A stretch of 64,000 nucleotides of DNA from Maylandia zebra (Eukaryota > Chordata > Actinopteri > Cichliformes > Cichlidae): positions 33,400,509 through 33,464,508 of the forward strand of contig NC_135182.1 of NCBI RefSeq assembly GCF_041146795.1, given 5' to 3'. Shown here one piece after another: positions 35,541 through 49,800 of the stretch (positions are counted from its first letter, which is position 1; the number at the start of each line of letters is the position of its first letter). The notes under the pieces were generated by a model that had not been told where the DNA came from, did not search any database, and saw only the letters and a program-made list of their open reading frames with translations. The translations under genes were made by a program, and so were the position numbers.

Positions 35541-35860
35541 CAGCGGTCCCGAACCTTTTTTGCACCACGGACCGGTTTATGCCTGACAATATTTTCACGG
35601 ACCGGCCTTTAAGGTGTCGTGGATAGATACAATAAAATAAAACTAGTACCGGTACCAAAAAAAAGAAGATTTATTCATAACACACGTGAAAAGACCCAGG
35701 AAAACCGAGTAAACGATAAAAACGATAACAAAATAATGCTAAAAACCAATAAAAATCCTGAAAACCATACATTTCACACCTGAGCCTCAACTCTCGGGGC
35801 CCGGTACCAAATGACTCACGGACTGGTACCGGTCCGTGGCCTGGGGGTTGGGGACCGCTG
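35541..35860. mobile_element. hAT MITE
   Basis: Ends CAGCGGTCCCGAACC and GGTTGGGGACCGCTG; 8-bp flanks GCTTAAAA and GCTTAAAC. Related to 18995-19304. Confidence 0.75.
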
Positions 35861-35963
35861 GCTTAAACCTATTCGCTGGAACGTTCAAGACAATTTAACT
35901 ACACAGCAAAGCAAGACACGAGTAGGCAAAGTTCTTTGTGATTCTCGTATAATAATAATAATA

Positions 35964-36267
35964 ATGGATTGGATTTATATAGCGCTTTTCAAGGCACCCA
36001 AAGCGCTTTACAATGCCACTATTCATTCACTCTCGCATTCACACACTGGTGGAAGCAGCTACAGTTGTAGCCGCAGCTGCCCTGGGGCAGACTGACAGAA
36101 GCGAGGCTGCCATATCGCGCCATCGGCCCCTCTGACCAACACCAGTAGGCAAGTAGGGTAAAGTGTCTTGCCCAGGGACACAACGACCAGGACAGAGAGC
36201 CCAGGGATCGAACCGGCGACCTTCCGGTTACAGATGCGATTCCCAACCCCCTGAGCCACCGTCGCCC
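35964..36267 (-). mobile_element. tRNA-derived SINE, second copy
   Basis: Reverse complement of the 13614 copy with B-box GGTTCGATCCC at 36204-36214. Preceded by (ATA)n at the tail end and followed by ATATATAC. Downstream 36400-36490 is TG-rich simple repeat. Confidence 0.8.
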
Positions 36268-36829
36268 ATATATACGAGGGAGACCAACTGGACAAACGCC
36301 GTTCCTTCGGTCGACCCCAGTTGCTCTCGTCCGTTCCCTCATAACACTGCTCTTTTATTGAGGTTACGTGAATATACATAGGTTCATTAACATATGACAT
36401 CTTACATAGGTGTACATGTATACAAAGAGTACCGTCTGTGTGTATGTGTAGGTATGTGTGTGTGTTTAGGTATGCGTGTGTGTGTGTGGTCAAGATGTGA
36501 CCCCATAAAGGACTTCCCTAAACCTGCTGGTCTGGAAGTCCAGCAGATATAGATATAGATATGTTTATCCTACCATGAAACAATAAGAGAAGGTACGACC
36601 TCTCCCATGCTCCCAGGATGTGGGTGTGAATGCCAGAACACTCTGGAATGCACACAAAGTCTTTGCAGACTCCTAAGGATCAACCCTCTACCAACATGAC
36701 ATTGATTATACAACTCTAAGCATATATGAGTAGATATTTCTAAGCATAAATAACAATCCAACAATACAAATCTAACACTTGCAGCAACTGTAACTACATA
36801 ATTTCCTTATGGATTAACAAAGTATTCAG

Positions 36830-38760
36830 ATTCTGATTACTGCACCTAAGTAGAAGTTTCATGTAGCTGCACTTTATGTAAGTATTTATTTTTCTGACAA
36901 CTTTTTACTTTCTACTGCTTACACTTTCAAAACAGACTCATTACTTTAGGTTCATTTATAGCACTCATACTCAGGAGCTAAAGTGGACCGGAAGTACTTC
37001 AGAATAGCGCTACAGAAGTGTGTTTTCACATTGTGAAATGTCCTGCAAAAGAAACAAGGATATACAAAATTGTGTTATTCAAATGTTGCATGAAAATACC
37101 GTGTAGTTTTGTGCAGATGCAGGTGTAAGTGCATTCACAGTAAAGTATTGTGTTGGACTGGTGCACAGTGTCTGTGGTGCTCATGGTCAGATTTAGGTTT
37201 ACATCAAGTATAGCAGATATTAATTTAAAGCTGACGATGTTTCGATTAAGTCACTGAATTCCACCTTTATACTATTATAAAGACAATATACTGTTAGTGT
37301 AGGGAAGGGGTCGGCAACCTGTCTTTCCGGAGCTGCATGCGGCTCTTTAGTCCTTATAATGCAGCTCCGCGTGGTTTGAGAAAATAAATTAGAAGTAATT
37401 AGCTGAAGTGTATTTTATTTATGTTAGGTCTTTTTTAACTTTATTTTTCTATTTCAATATCACAATAATCTTCCAATTTAAAACTACAAATTATATTCTA
37501 TTATTTTTTCATCGCTCAAAATAAGCATCACATACAATTACCCACCAAAACGCCGTGCATTTATCGAGATTTTCAACCCCAGGTAGGCCAATTATGGATC
37601 TTCGGATCCACACTATGTCAGCAACTATTCTCCACCGTGAACTATGTTAAAAACAAACACCGTTCACGCCTCACAGATGACAGCTTACAGTCCTGTGTAA
37701 AGATGAAAGTGAGCACAGCCCCCGATTTGCAGACGCTGTGTGCAGAGGTTCAGGAGCAGAAGTCCCATTGTAAACATACCACGGCAGACCCAACGATGTT
37801 TGTATGAACATGCTTTTCAGGTCAAGGCTCCAAAACCCAAAGGCGATATAAGGGTGGCGGCTCACAACAGTTTTTCTTTGCTACATGGATCATTTTAGTT
37901 CAGCTGGATGTCTTTCCTTTTTCCTGAAGAACTCTATTTCTTTAAGAGTTCAAAATGTGTTAATTACATAAATAAAATGTAGTTTTCTCTGTAGCACTTC
38001 ATGGATTTCATAAGCAACACGCTTTAGTTGTTCACACAAAGCATAAAGGTAAAAAACAATATATGCAGTGTTATCTTCATTTTAGATATCAAAAGGTATT
38101 TGCGGCTCCCAGTGTTTTCGTTTGCGTGGAAACCGGGTCCAAATGGCTCTTTGGGTGTTAAAGGTCGCTGGCCCCTGGTGTAGGGGATATAACAAACTGA
38201 AACTGCTGACATCTTGTTGAATTCAGTTGTATAAATAAACAAAGAGCAGTGGGTCAGCTGATCACAACCTGTACACTAAGAAAATCTACTGAAGCTCACT
38301 TTAGAAATTATTGTGAGTTGTGATTCTTTTTTCCACAGTGAGCCACTACACAGATCCTAGTGTTCACCCACCTGCTGAATCCCACTGTAACACCTGTACT
38401 CATTTTTTAGGTTTGCAGGCAAAGTGACCCTCTAAAATGTAGGCGACAGAAAATAGTTATTTTTTAAAAGAAATTCTCTTTTACTGTGCAGTATGTGTCC
38501 TGCATAACAGATTCAAGCTTTTGTGAGAACTAGAATCAGATTAGAAATTTTTTGTATTCTCATTCACTAATATCATTTTATTATTATATTAATATAGCAC
38601 AAGGCCCTGTTACCTTTGTACAAAAATTGTTAATGGAATTTTCCTTCAAAGAGCTACTTTTTACTTTCTTACTTTGAGTAGATTTCAGAGCTGGTAATTT
38701 TTTACTTAAGTGAAGGAGTTGCTTCAGTACTTCAACTTTTACCATAGTATTTTTAAACGC
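36830..38760. mobile_element. hAT-like repeat with a nested hAT
   Basis: Ends resemble a fish hAT with TACTTTACTTGAGTA-type termini (36840-36960 and 38650-38750). A second hAT is nested at 37305-38177. A terminal fragment of the same family is at 46375-46500. Boundaries approximate. Confidence 0.45.
37305..38177. mobile_element. hAT element with perfect 8-bp target duplication
   Basis: Left end AAGGGGTCGGCAACC, right end GTCGCTGGCCCCTG; GTGTAGGG flanks both sides (37297-37304 and 38178-38185). No transposase gene seen. Confidence 0.75.
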
Positions 38761-41308
38761 ACAGACTCGAATTACGTGTCCACTCTACCTGTTTCTGTTT
38801 CCACTCTCTCTCTTTGCTGTCTTTATCCTCCCTTCACCACCTATTTTTTTTGTCTTCCTCTCTTAATCTTTGTGCTGACTCCCAGAAGGTAACAGTGAAA
38901 CAGAATTTACAACCCAATAAAGGTAATAACAACATTCTAATTTGATGTGAGTTGCTCCTGGCCATTGACAGGTAAATTCCAATATGTCAGCGTTTCTGTC
39001 TATACTATAATTCACTGTCTATAAGTGTGCTCTAAACAGGCATGACACACAGTTCATCCAGACTCTGAAACATTAACAAAATAAAATAATAAAGTAAATC
39101 AGCTCCTTGGCTGGAAAATATTGATTAGGTTAACCCTCTTGAGGCAGGCGTTGCTGATTTGCAACAGTTAAAAACTAACAACCTGATTACCCCACATACA
39201 TATTTTATGAGTTTTTTGTACTCAGAAGTACCACTGCAGGACTTGGTTGTGCATTAGCAACTAAAACTTAATTTGAGCCTGAGAGGTTTAAAATAAGCTA
39301 TAATCTTATAAATATTATCTTGCCTACATTAGCTTTTGTTTGTTATTTAGAGAATATAAATACATAAAAAGACACTTTTAATTCATGCTTTAAGTCACAT
39401 TATTGACCATTATCAGAAGAATTTGCACTTTTGCTTGTTTAAGCAAAACTGTGTTTTTAATCTACACCACTGACTCACTTGTGTTGTGAAAGCATGCAGT
39501 TCCTCTCTGTGAATGGTCTGTAATGCCATGACATCCAGAACACAGGACATTTAAACCTGTGTTCATGCTAACGTTTACCATCTCTGATAGACAAGTTAGC
39601 AAATTTGAACTATATACTTATAGTTATTTTAGGGTACTATGATAAAATTTAGGGGTGCTTGAGCATCCAAATTTTTTTTCTAAACTTATGACTCAAAAAA
39701 ACAAAATTTAAAGTTAAAACCTGAAAACCTCAACTTTCTGACCTTCTCAATACTTCTCCATTAACATTCTCAAAGCAAACATCCCATCTTTAGTGTTCTT
39801 TGTCAGTATGAAGACTACTGCTGCTAAAATAAACATAAAACAATTAAAGAGCTTTTGACAATACCGCCAGTGGCATCTAAACACAGAATACAGTCTATTA
39901 GAGCAAGAAGGATGAACAACAACAGAGGAGCTGCAGGTATCTGGGAGCTCCTTGGGGCTGGAGAGGTGTGACTGCTGGGGTGGTCACACAGTTGTCATCA
40001 GAATGTCTGCCGCAGGCCTTCAGCACTCTAGAGGGTTGCGAATGGTCTGGGTCTCCTAAGTCTGTCTGTGTCTGTGGCTTTTGCTGGCTTCTGGAAAATG
40101 TTATTGTGGCTTCTACCTCTCATTATGAAGTAAATTCCATCCGACAGAGCATGTTTGGCATGTAGTAGAACGGGAGGTTGTCATTGTGAATATGCAACTG
40201 ACAAATGTGCAGCAACTGTGCAATACTGTCATGTCAAAATTCAGAGGAATGTTTTCAGCACTTTGTTGAATCTATGCCATAAAGAACTAGGCCAGTTCTA
40301 AAGGAAAAAGAAGATTAAAAGGTGTACCTATCTATCCTTCTACTTTCATTTTTACAGACTCGTGAGATTGCGCATCTTTGAATACACGAAACCTTAGCAT
40401 GTCAATAAAAGACTTAAACAAGTATCCGCAAACAGACCTTTATTCTGGTAAAAAAAAACAAAAAAACAAAAAAACAGAAAATGCCACTGATATGATGAAT
40501 TTCAAACAATTCTAAAAGTTGTATAAAAACAAAACAAATCAAAATTTGCATTCACCACACTTCTGTTTTATTGATTGACAAGATAAAATGCTAAAAGGAA
40601 TTGGATTTTTTCAAAAACTTCTAGTTTTCCCACAATCCATGCTTGAATAAATCTTAGAATGTGTAACGAGTGCATCTGTGATTGGTTTGATTGTATAATA
40701 TTTGTTTGGTTTGATTGGTTTTCTCTTGCAACATGAATGTAGTTGAAAGGCATTTGCTCAAAGAAAATAACTAAAACACTGAATAGAAGTTTGAACAAAA
40801 GAAAAAAGTAAATTCAATGAATCACAGCGTTACTGTGGTGTAGGGGTTTGAGTTTCCCAGTGCTCCCAGGAGCTGTGCTGTCAGGACTCTTGCTTTGCCG
40901 TATGGTAGGCCTATCAAAGGCTAATTGATCATGGGTGGGTATTTTAATAGACACCATGTGTACAAATAATCCCTGAACCAAAATTCAGGCTAAAGACTGC
41001 TGTGAAGGCTGATTCCTCCAGTTTGTTCTACGTGTGAGTCTTTATTGTGTCAGTGCCAATCTGTTTGCTTAATATAATAATGTCATGCACATCTTTCTGA
41101 CTTTGGGCACAGAAGCCAAGGGAGAAAAGGGGTGTTTCAGGAAGAGGGTGAACTGAGGGGCTGCAATAAGCCCACTATAGAAGGATTATTTGGAACTGTG
41201 AATTGTGCAAAGCCGCTTGAGTACAGTCCAAGAATAAAAATATCGAGCTAAAAATAAGCACAATAGGTAATATCAAGTTATGATTTATGATCTTCCTCGT
41301 TGGCTGCA
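38761..41308. other. intergenic stretch downstream of copy B
   Basis: Holds a Tc1-like transposase fragment (about 39980-40310, TTGAATCTATGCC end), an A/C-rich simple stretch at 40450-40480 and the copy B 3' UTR (polyadenylation signal at 41041-41046). No other gene was recognised. Confidence 0.5.
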
Positions 41309-43837
41309 TTAGTTAAATGTAATCAAATACTCAGGATAAGCCTGAGTGTCATGGAAGACAACAAACATGGTGGGATTGGGGTTTTTGTCCACAACACTGT
41401 CGTACAGGTCAGTGCAGACGGTGCCTTTCGCTGGTGGTACAATCATGCCTTGTTGTCCAAGAGTGAAGTCACCAGTCAGAACTCGGCAGACGTACATAAA
41501 CTTCTCCCCATTTGGACTTGGCTTGGAGTAGGTGTCATGAGCAGAGTAGCTAGCATTGACAGCAAAATACGTGCCCTTGCCGTAGCATGTAGCTGAAAGT
41601 GGAAGAGCAGCAGAAAGTCAATGAAAAAGTTCTGTGACATATTTTCTTTTATTATTATTGGTCATAGAACAAATGTCCTGCATTTGTCTATGTTGACTTA
41701 ATTGTTCTGTATGGTTATGACTAGGGGTGAGTTTTGCTTATTGATCTATCGATTAAAATCTATTCTAGCTTGGATGGTGAATCGATTCATTAAAATCCTT
41801 AATCGATTTTTATATATAAATTTATTCTGCACAAAGACGTAAACACAAAGCGTGGACATCTCAGTGAGATGTCGCCTTTCTCACCCGACGGCACGGACAC
41901 GGTCGGGGCGGAAAGCTGACAGCTCACTGGTTCTGATGTTTCGGTGCGTCCTTTTTGCGCTGGATTCTGAAGCTGCAGGTTTTATCTCTCTCCAAACAAT
42001 ATTGACTGAACCAGCAGCAAAAGAAGATCCAAACTACGCTTCACATTTCGCTTCACATGAATATTGTCATGAATTCCCTCTGACTTTTGCTGTTTTGCTT
42101 CCAGCACGCTAAAATCATACTTCATGCACAGCGCGTTCTCTCTCTAAGTGTATGTCAAGAACAGTTTCCCATCTAAAACTCTGTTTTCTACATTATTCGC
42201 TTGCTTATTACGCACAAGTCTGCCGTTGTTTACAGCGCTGTTGGGCGCTGGTGTTTTTTTTTCCCTTTTACTTACTTCCGAAAATAAAGCCTCATTTCTG
42301 CTGTTCAATACTGAACAAATTTAAACTTTTTAAAATTATGCAAAATTGCAAAATGCTTAGCTGTGTCTCTGTAACTTTGCTTCACTTCAGCAGCATCACG
42401 TAATGTTCATACGTTCATTAATGGTTTTCTTTTGTTTTTGATCTACTGCAGAATATTTTTAAAGTCATCTGCTATAAAATCCCAGGCCAGGAAAATTGCC
42501 TTCATGTTTTTCTTTGTTTTATCCTCAGTTACTTTGACACAAAGGCCTCTGCTGTGATGCTCACACCTTTGATAAAGTCACACAAGTTTCAGCTTTCTTT
42601 TTATAGATATAAAAATATGGATATGTACTGATACGTGATCACAATTATAATATTTCTGACTGTCTGAGGCAAAATTTCCCAGATTCAAATGTAATCGAAT
42701 CGAATCGTGGATCGAATCGATTCAGGACCTTGTGAATTGGAATCTAATCTATTCTAGAAATCAGTGACGATACCCAGCCCTAGTTATGACAACACAGCAG
42801 AAGGTTAACAGTACATTGCTTTCTATGTGAACTAAAGCTGACTTTGAAGGTGTGTTGTAGCCTGCAGCTCTTAAAAATATAATAACAAATAAGCATGTAA
42901 AACTATATTTAATTTAAACTAATAATGTTTTCAGTTAGCATTAACATTGTTTTGATTTTCTTCTTTCTTTCTTTAATTTTCCAACCTTCTGGGACCTCTT
43001 CCCATATGGAAAAGATATATATAAATCTTATAAAGTTTTTATCTGTCTTGTATGAAACTTGTATGAAAGGCGTACAAGAGTGAAAACACATATAAGATCC
43101 CTTGAAAAATTATATAATGAAACTTGTATGTTTTGTATACTTACTAAAAAAAAATATGAAAGTAATGAGAAAGTGGCCACTTTCATGAGTAAATCATATA
43201 AGCCTTATATGATTTATATATGATTTACTCATGAAAGTGGCCACTTTCATGAGTAAATCATATATGTTTTTACTATTTCTTTTCCATATGGGTTGGCTTG
43301 CTTCTATGTCCCTAATTAAAATATATCTTTAGGAGCAGCATCCCCATTTCCCACCATGTCTCTATTATCAGCTCTCTGACAAAAGCAAAAAAAATGGCCA
43401 CGAACGCCTCACCATTCAATCCTGCGTAGCTCCTGTTGAAACCGCGATCATTAATAATTGGCACAGTGGCTTTGGAGGTGCCATGGAAAAGACGTTTCTC
43501 ATTGTTCTGGTGACCATTTCTCACTTCCATGTCACGCTTCTTAACCTGTAGACTGTTCCACAATCCAGGGTTTTGGATCCTCTCGATCTGAAAAAAAGTA
43601 TTAATTAGTAATAGTAATAGTAATTTTGAATTTATGTTCCGAATATAAAGCACAGAAAATGTATTTGCCTAAAATGTTTTTAAAAAATATTAATTCATGT
43701 TACCTTGATGATGGTTTTGTTGCACGAGGTCTTGAACAGGTTCTGAATTTCATCATACTCCTGTGTCCCAGCTTGTAATGGGAAAGCCTGACTGGTGACG
43801 TTAGGTTGCATGAGATCCCAGTGCTCAGGAAGATCAT
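41309..43837 (-). CDS. parp14: copy B exons 15-17: PARP catalytic domain
   Basis: Exons 43704-43837, 43413-43587 and 41309-41592. LFHGT carries His 1661, [11 protein letters not shown] carries Tyr 1693, TMFVVF carries Met 1760; the protein ends PEYLITFN. The H-Y-hydrophobic triad predicts mono-ADP-ribosyltransferase activity. Intron 16 holds a palindromic MITE and an hAT element. A polyadenylation signal (AATAAA on minus) is at 41041-41046. Confidence 0.9.
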
Positions 43838-46800
43838 CTAGTCACAAAATAAACAAATTCAGTTTTTTAGCTCTTGAGCAGAGGCTTTCAGTAGTGAAAG
43901 CACTGAAATATCTACTAGTAAGAAAAATCATGCTAAATTTCAAATACTAACAGATTTCTGATCTCTTATTACTACTTTGACAGGGTTGAATCTCTTTCTA
44001 TCATTAAAATACCTTTTAGCTTGTCAATTCTCTTTATCTCCAGGATATTTCCCTGGCTGTCAGTGGCAGGTCCTTTTGGCATGGTGACAGTGTAATCTTG
44101 ACCCTTGACTGTAACGTTTACAGTTTGTAAATTTTGTTGCAGTGCTTCCTCGAGGTAGAAGTTGGTCATTTCATCAAAACTCTGAAACTGGAACCCAGAC
44201 TGCTGATACTGCCAGTCTGCCGCAGCGCTGGCCAGCTCCACTTTCCTGTTTAGTTCCTCCTCGTCTCTCACCCTGCTCATCATTTTATAGATTTCAGTGT
44301 TAGCTTTGAGCACATCCCTGCTGAGTCCTTCAATAGTGATTGTGGCTTTGGGCTTATTGCTCACAGTCCTTATGCTGATGTCCATGGTCTTCTGCATGTC
44401 AACAATTTTCTGTCGATCTGCATCAGAGAAACTATGGATGGCATTGTCTCCAATTTCCATGCTGTGATATTCTTGGGATATCTTGTCATTTATCCATTTC
44501 TTAGCCCAGTCAACGTTGGCTTGTGTGTCACCACAAATGTGGAAGCAAGTAGCCTCCACTTTCAGACTGTCAATGACAAAATCTTTTTCTGTCCTTTGTT
44601 TTTCAGGACTTCCACCAATAAAGAATGCTGAAAGAACAAATTTCAAAAACAACATGAGAACTTAACATTTGAAACTGATTAAAGATATAGGAATGTGAAA
44701 CCAAAAATTACTTTGCTCTGTGTATTTACATTTGACTTTATTGAGCCAGCTCCACCCTGCTTTATCCTTAGAATCGGGATCAGCAGCTTCCCTCTGTTGC
44801 ATACTGCTGTGGAAGTCTTTAAGCATAGGTTTCTGGAAAATAACTATGCGAACTGTAGTCAGGGGGCTGGAGGTGTTTTGGCTCAACACATCAGTCACTG
44901 CATCCAACATGGCATCAGCCACCAGTCTTGCTTTTACATTGCCTTGACCTAAAAACAAAACAAAAAATAAACAAACAAAAAAAGTAATCATACATTAAAG
45001 ACTGCTGGGATGAACAACATAGACAGTAAAATAATAAATTATTGTAAAAACAAAAATATCAGTGTGACCATGAATCTAAATTGTCAGGGGTCACACAAAA
45101 TTTTCTCCATAGACTTTCTCGATGTTAACTTTTTTCTAAACACAGGTTGCCTGCAAATTAAGACAAGAAATGCAATGAAAGGTATACTATATTGAGGTAT
45201 ACAATACCCTCTCGTGAGCAAGTCAATATAGTAAGTGGGCAACATGTCATGCATTTAGGAAAACTGCTTAACCCGATGACATTAGAGGATTATTCAGCAC
45301 CCTATGTGCTAAGAAGGCCTTTATAAATGTAGCATTTGGATATGTGACCTGTCAGTGACAAAACGCTTTCTAAATCTCACCTGTCCCAATGGCAGGAAAC
45401 GATACAGAGGCAAAAGAGCTTTTCACACATATCTGGAGTGCATCTTTCACAGTCTTGTTGATTTTTACTGGGTCTGTCTGTCCAATCAAGTGGAGGATCT
45501 TTTTACACTTCAGGTTACCAGGGCTTGTCAATATCATGCCCTGGTTGGGCTCAGCACCTAAAAGCAAAGTTGGGAGATGTTAAAGAACCTTAATAATTAT
45601 GTAAGTATGTACAAGGGCATACTTCTTTCTTGACAGTCTTGTGCTAATACTTAGCTTCCAAGTTATTATTGGGAAAACAAGACTGTTATATTGTAGCCAA
45701 TGTTTCTGAGTTATAGCATCATAAAATTATAAGTGATTTCTTACCAAGGTTGCGGCATTCCACTTCAACAGCCGGACCAGCTGCTTCTAGAATAGCTTTA
45801 GACACTCCTGGAGGAGGCAAATGTTACATCACTACTGAATACATACATATAATCTAAAGGATCATTATTACTGTGGGTGGACTGTTCTTTATACAAAGAC
45901 TTTTGATGTAATATTATTCTCTATACAGCACCTAAATATTTACATTTAGTTTAAAAGCAGAAAAAAACAATGAGAAACCACCATTAATGTTTTGCACAGC
46001 TCAAATACTGTCATTCATGCTATGACTAACCTGTCTTAAGAGTAAAGTTTTCATTGGAGGAGTTGACAACGACATCAGCGGTCTCCTTGGTTATGTCTCC
46101 TATTACTACCTGTATAGTCACATTGCCCATTTTAGTCTCGTGCATGTCTGAGGTTGAGATGATTTTAGAGAAGGGGCCTCCTGGAAATTGATAAAAAGAA
46201 CTAATTAACAGCAAAAAAGAACTACAATAGTACACTTTCTAAATTTTGAATGCTGATATAATTGTCAGTTAGCATATGGAAAAAATATAGTATATTTCAA
46301 CAGTTACTACAAATGTACAAAATGTTTTTAACAGCGTTATGTTATAGTTCTTAGAAAATATATAGTTTTTAGCAGAGGTGGGAAGTAGTAAAGTACAAAT
46401 ACATGGTTACTATACATATGTTGAATCTTCAGGTATCTGTACTTTACTTGAGTATTTACTTTTCTGACAACTTTTTTTTTACTCTCTACAAACAGTGTTG
46501 CCTGCCTTCACTTTGTGTAGAAATTGTTGAACCACTTGAAGCACTGGGAAACTTCTTCTGAAATTCATCACTGAAAGCCTGCAGACAGAAAAGAAGAGAG
46601 ATTTTATTGACTGAAACATTCAATTATTACACCAAAACTGAAGTTCAATAACAGCTTTGCAGCTTTCACTGGTGGAAAATGCTCAAAAACTTTTCTGCTT
46701 AGCACTGAATTGTTGTTGCTTCAAAGCTTGTGATTTTTTCTTACCTGGATAGTTTGTGTATCACTGGGGTAAAGTACGATCACAACCTTCTTCAGATGCT

Positions 46801-49800
46801 TGGGGTGTTTCTTTTTGCAAAACTCTAAAATATTGTCCAACATCAAAGAGGCTACAAGATCTTTAGGAAAACCCATTTTTCCAGTGCCAATGGCTGATAA
46901 GGATATGGAGGTTAGATTATTACTTTCTGCCTTGTCCAAGCAGTCCTTAAAGATTCCCCTCAAAGTCTGAAAGACAAAGAATAAATACTATCTGTTTAAA
47001 GACATTTAATTAAAAATATGACATTGACCATCAAAGTTAGATCAAACAGGTTCTTTAACCTTATACTGTGAGGTTCATCACCTTTTCAGATGTGCCTTGT
47101 CCATTATCCCAGTGAGGTGCAATTGTATGAAAAACTTTTTTGCTTTTTAGTTGGCAGCCCTCAGTAACAATGATCTCACCAACATTTCCAGTAGCACCCT
47201 GTGCATTTATTAACTGCTGAAGTTTGGGTCCAGCTGCGCGCAAGATGGCTTTGGAAACTGCAAATCTGTCCAGATTAAGGTCCGAAGATACAGTGTTCAC
47301 AATCACTTCCGTCTAAAAAAAACCCAAAGTTTTATAAATATGAGTACATATTTATCATGTCTAACAATATAAAAACACCTCAAAACATAAAAATAACAAA
47401 AGAAGCTCAAACCCAAAGATTAAATAAACATCAAGAGACTTTATAGCTGTGTTAATAGTTAATGCTAAATAGTCTTGCACATTGTGTTCCTGTCTGAAAC
47501 AGACAAAGTAACTATTTGCTTAATTGGGTATAACAGTACAAATCTGAATTACCGTGGCAAACTCTATTTTTCCCTTTTTAAGAACGATGTCCACGCCTTC
47601 TTTGGTCTGCACATGATTTAAGTACAGGTCAGATCCAGCAGGCTGTGATACTGGTTGTGTGGGAGCAGTGAGATGAGGAGTTTGTTGAGAATGAGAGTCA
47701 CTGAGGTTTCCAAACTCCTGCCTGACAGCAGCCACCATATCCTGAACAGCAATGTCATCATTGTTCACAAAATGGATCTTCTGCAAGATGATGTCATCAT
47801 AGTTCTCATCACAATACTCCTTCACTGCTTTAACAATGGTGAGTTCACACTGCTTGAGGGGAAAGCAGCGCATTCCTCTGCCAATAGATGGAAGAGCTAC
47901 TGAGACGCATCCGTGGGCCTCAGCAAGTTCTAAACTTCCTTTAACAGCTTTTTTCAACTGAGCCAAAGCTTTTTCATGTTTATCTTTTTCAAACTTGGGT
48001 CCCACAACATGGATGACTTTTTTGCAACAAAGATTTCCTCTTGCATTTGTTATGACACAGTCTCCTGGCTTGAGCTGACCCTTGTTTTTAAATGCTTTGT
48101 CACATTCATCTTGTAACTGAGGGCCGGCAGCCTTCAAAAGTGCTGCTGCAAGACCAGTTCTGTGTTTCAAGTCTTGATTAGATGGATTGACAACTGCCTG
48201 CATTGGGTAACTGCACATATCTGCCTTGGAAACAGCGATTTCTACTCCTTCAGGTGTCATAAGTTGGTATAAAGGTGTTGGTACTTGTTTAACGTTGTCT
48301 TGTCCACCACCTGGCTTATCAACTAGTTGAACCAGGCAACCAGTTTTATTTTTGATTGTGGAAAAATAAGCTTCATTCTCCTGGAAGAGCTTCTTCACTC
48401 CAGGTTTGAAGACATTCAGACTGTCAAAGACTACAGCAGAGACGGCACCTTCAACCACAGTCTTGCAATGTGTCACATTCACTCTGGATCCACTCAGACA
48501 GATGGCCTCATTTCTGTAGGACACTCTCACCTTGTCTTTCACTTTCTCCATCCAAGATGTGTTGAAATGTTTCAAGTATTCAACGACAGCATTAGCTTTG
48601 ACCACAACAGTTTCTTCAATGTGAGCATTCTGTGTTAAGAAGTCACCAAGCTGATGCTGAACCTTTATGGCACTATCCTTGTAGCCTGACACCACGACTT
48701 GTTGAGCAGTTGTGTTGATTCGAGTTCTGCATGGCTTACTGTTAGCCTGCTCTAAGTGACTGACCAGCTGTTGCCACTCTGGCTTCTTCAGAACATTACT
48801 GTCTTCAACATTAATGTACTGAGTTGTTAACAGCTGTCCTAGATGGTCCTGAGCATGAGACAGATCTGTGTCAGACACAGCAAGGAGCTGCACCCTGTTT
48901 CCACTGATTTCAAACGCTGCGTTTATTTGATGAGATGTGAGGAGAGCACCTGTAAGCTCCTCTTGTTGCTCATCCTTCAACAGTTCAAGCACATCTTTAT
49001 CTACTTCCAGATTCTGTCGTTTTAATGCAAGTACTGCATCAAATATAACTTTGCTTGCTGCATTAATCTCTTCCCCTAAACCAGTTATTTTCAGATTAGG
49101 ACTCTCTGGTGCCAATTTGAGTTCTGGATACACAAGTAGAAGTTTGTCCATGAGGCCATTCTGACACAGGAGATGAAAAACTGATGGTGACACTTTGATC
49201 TCTTCGGTTTTACTTGATTTGTCCCTGTGGATCGTTTTTGCAATCTTGTTAATAATTTCAGAAAGAGATTTCTCCAGTCTGTTGACATCACTAACAGGAC
49301 CAGCCACTGATAAAGCACCTCTGTCTTTATCAGGTACTACAATCACATTTTCATTCAGTAACATCTCTCTGATCTTTTTCTCAGACTCTTTCAATGCATC
49401 TGAATCTGGACAGAACTTCACAGATTTGAACTTTGACACAGATTGTGCAAACGCTGACTTCACAGTATCAGTCCACTCTTTGAGGATGGCTTTGGCATCC
49501 TTTTGCTTTAGTAAAGAAGATACAGGACTCAAGGTCACAGTGGTTTGGCCGAGGTTTACGATGCAGAAGTGTTTGTCCATTTCACTGCAAATGGTCTCTG
49601 CTGCTGATTTATTTTGAGCTAGGTATCTGAGGACAGCACTGTCAATGGGCTCTGAGATGGCAGCGGGAAGTTTTAGTGCAGGTTTGTCTTTGCCGTAGAG
49701 GGCCACTCCCAGACTTTTATAAAAAGGATAAACTCTGATTTCTTCCTTTTTTATGGAATGCTTCTTCTTGAAGATTTTTTGAACAGCTGGAAAAAAGAAT

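Noticed and set aside
43141-43265. CRISPR-like direct repeats
   Set aside because: Only two partial repeats with no regular spacers, in a fish intron; better explained by a palindromic MITE.
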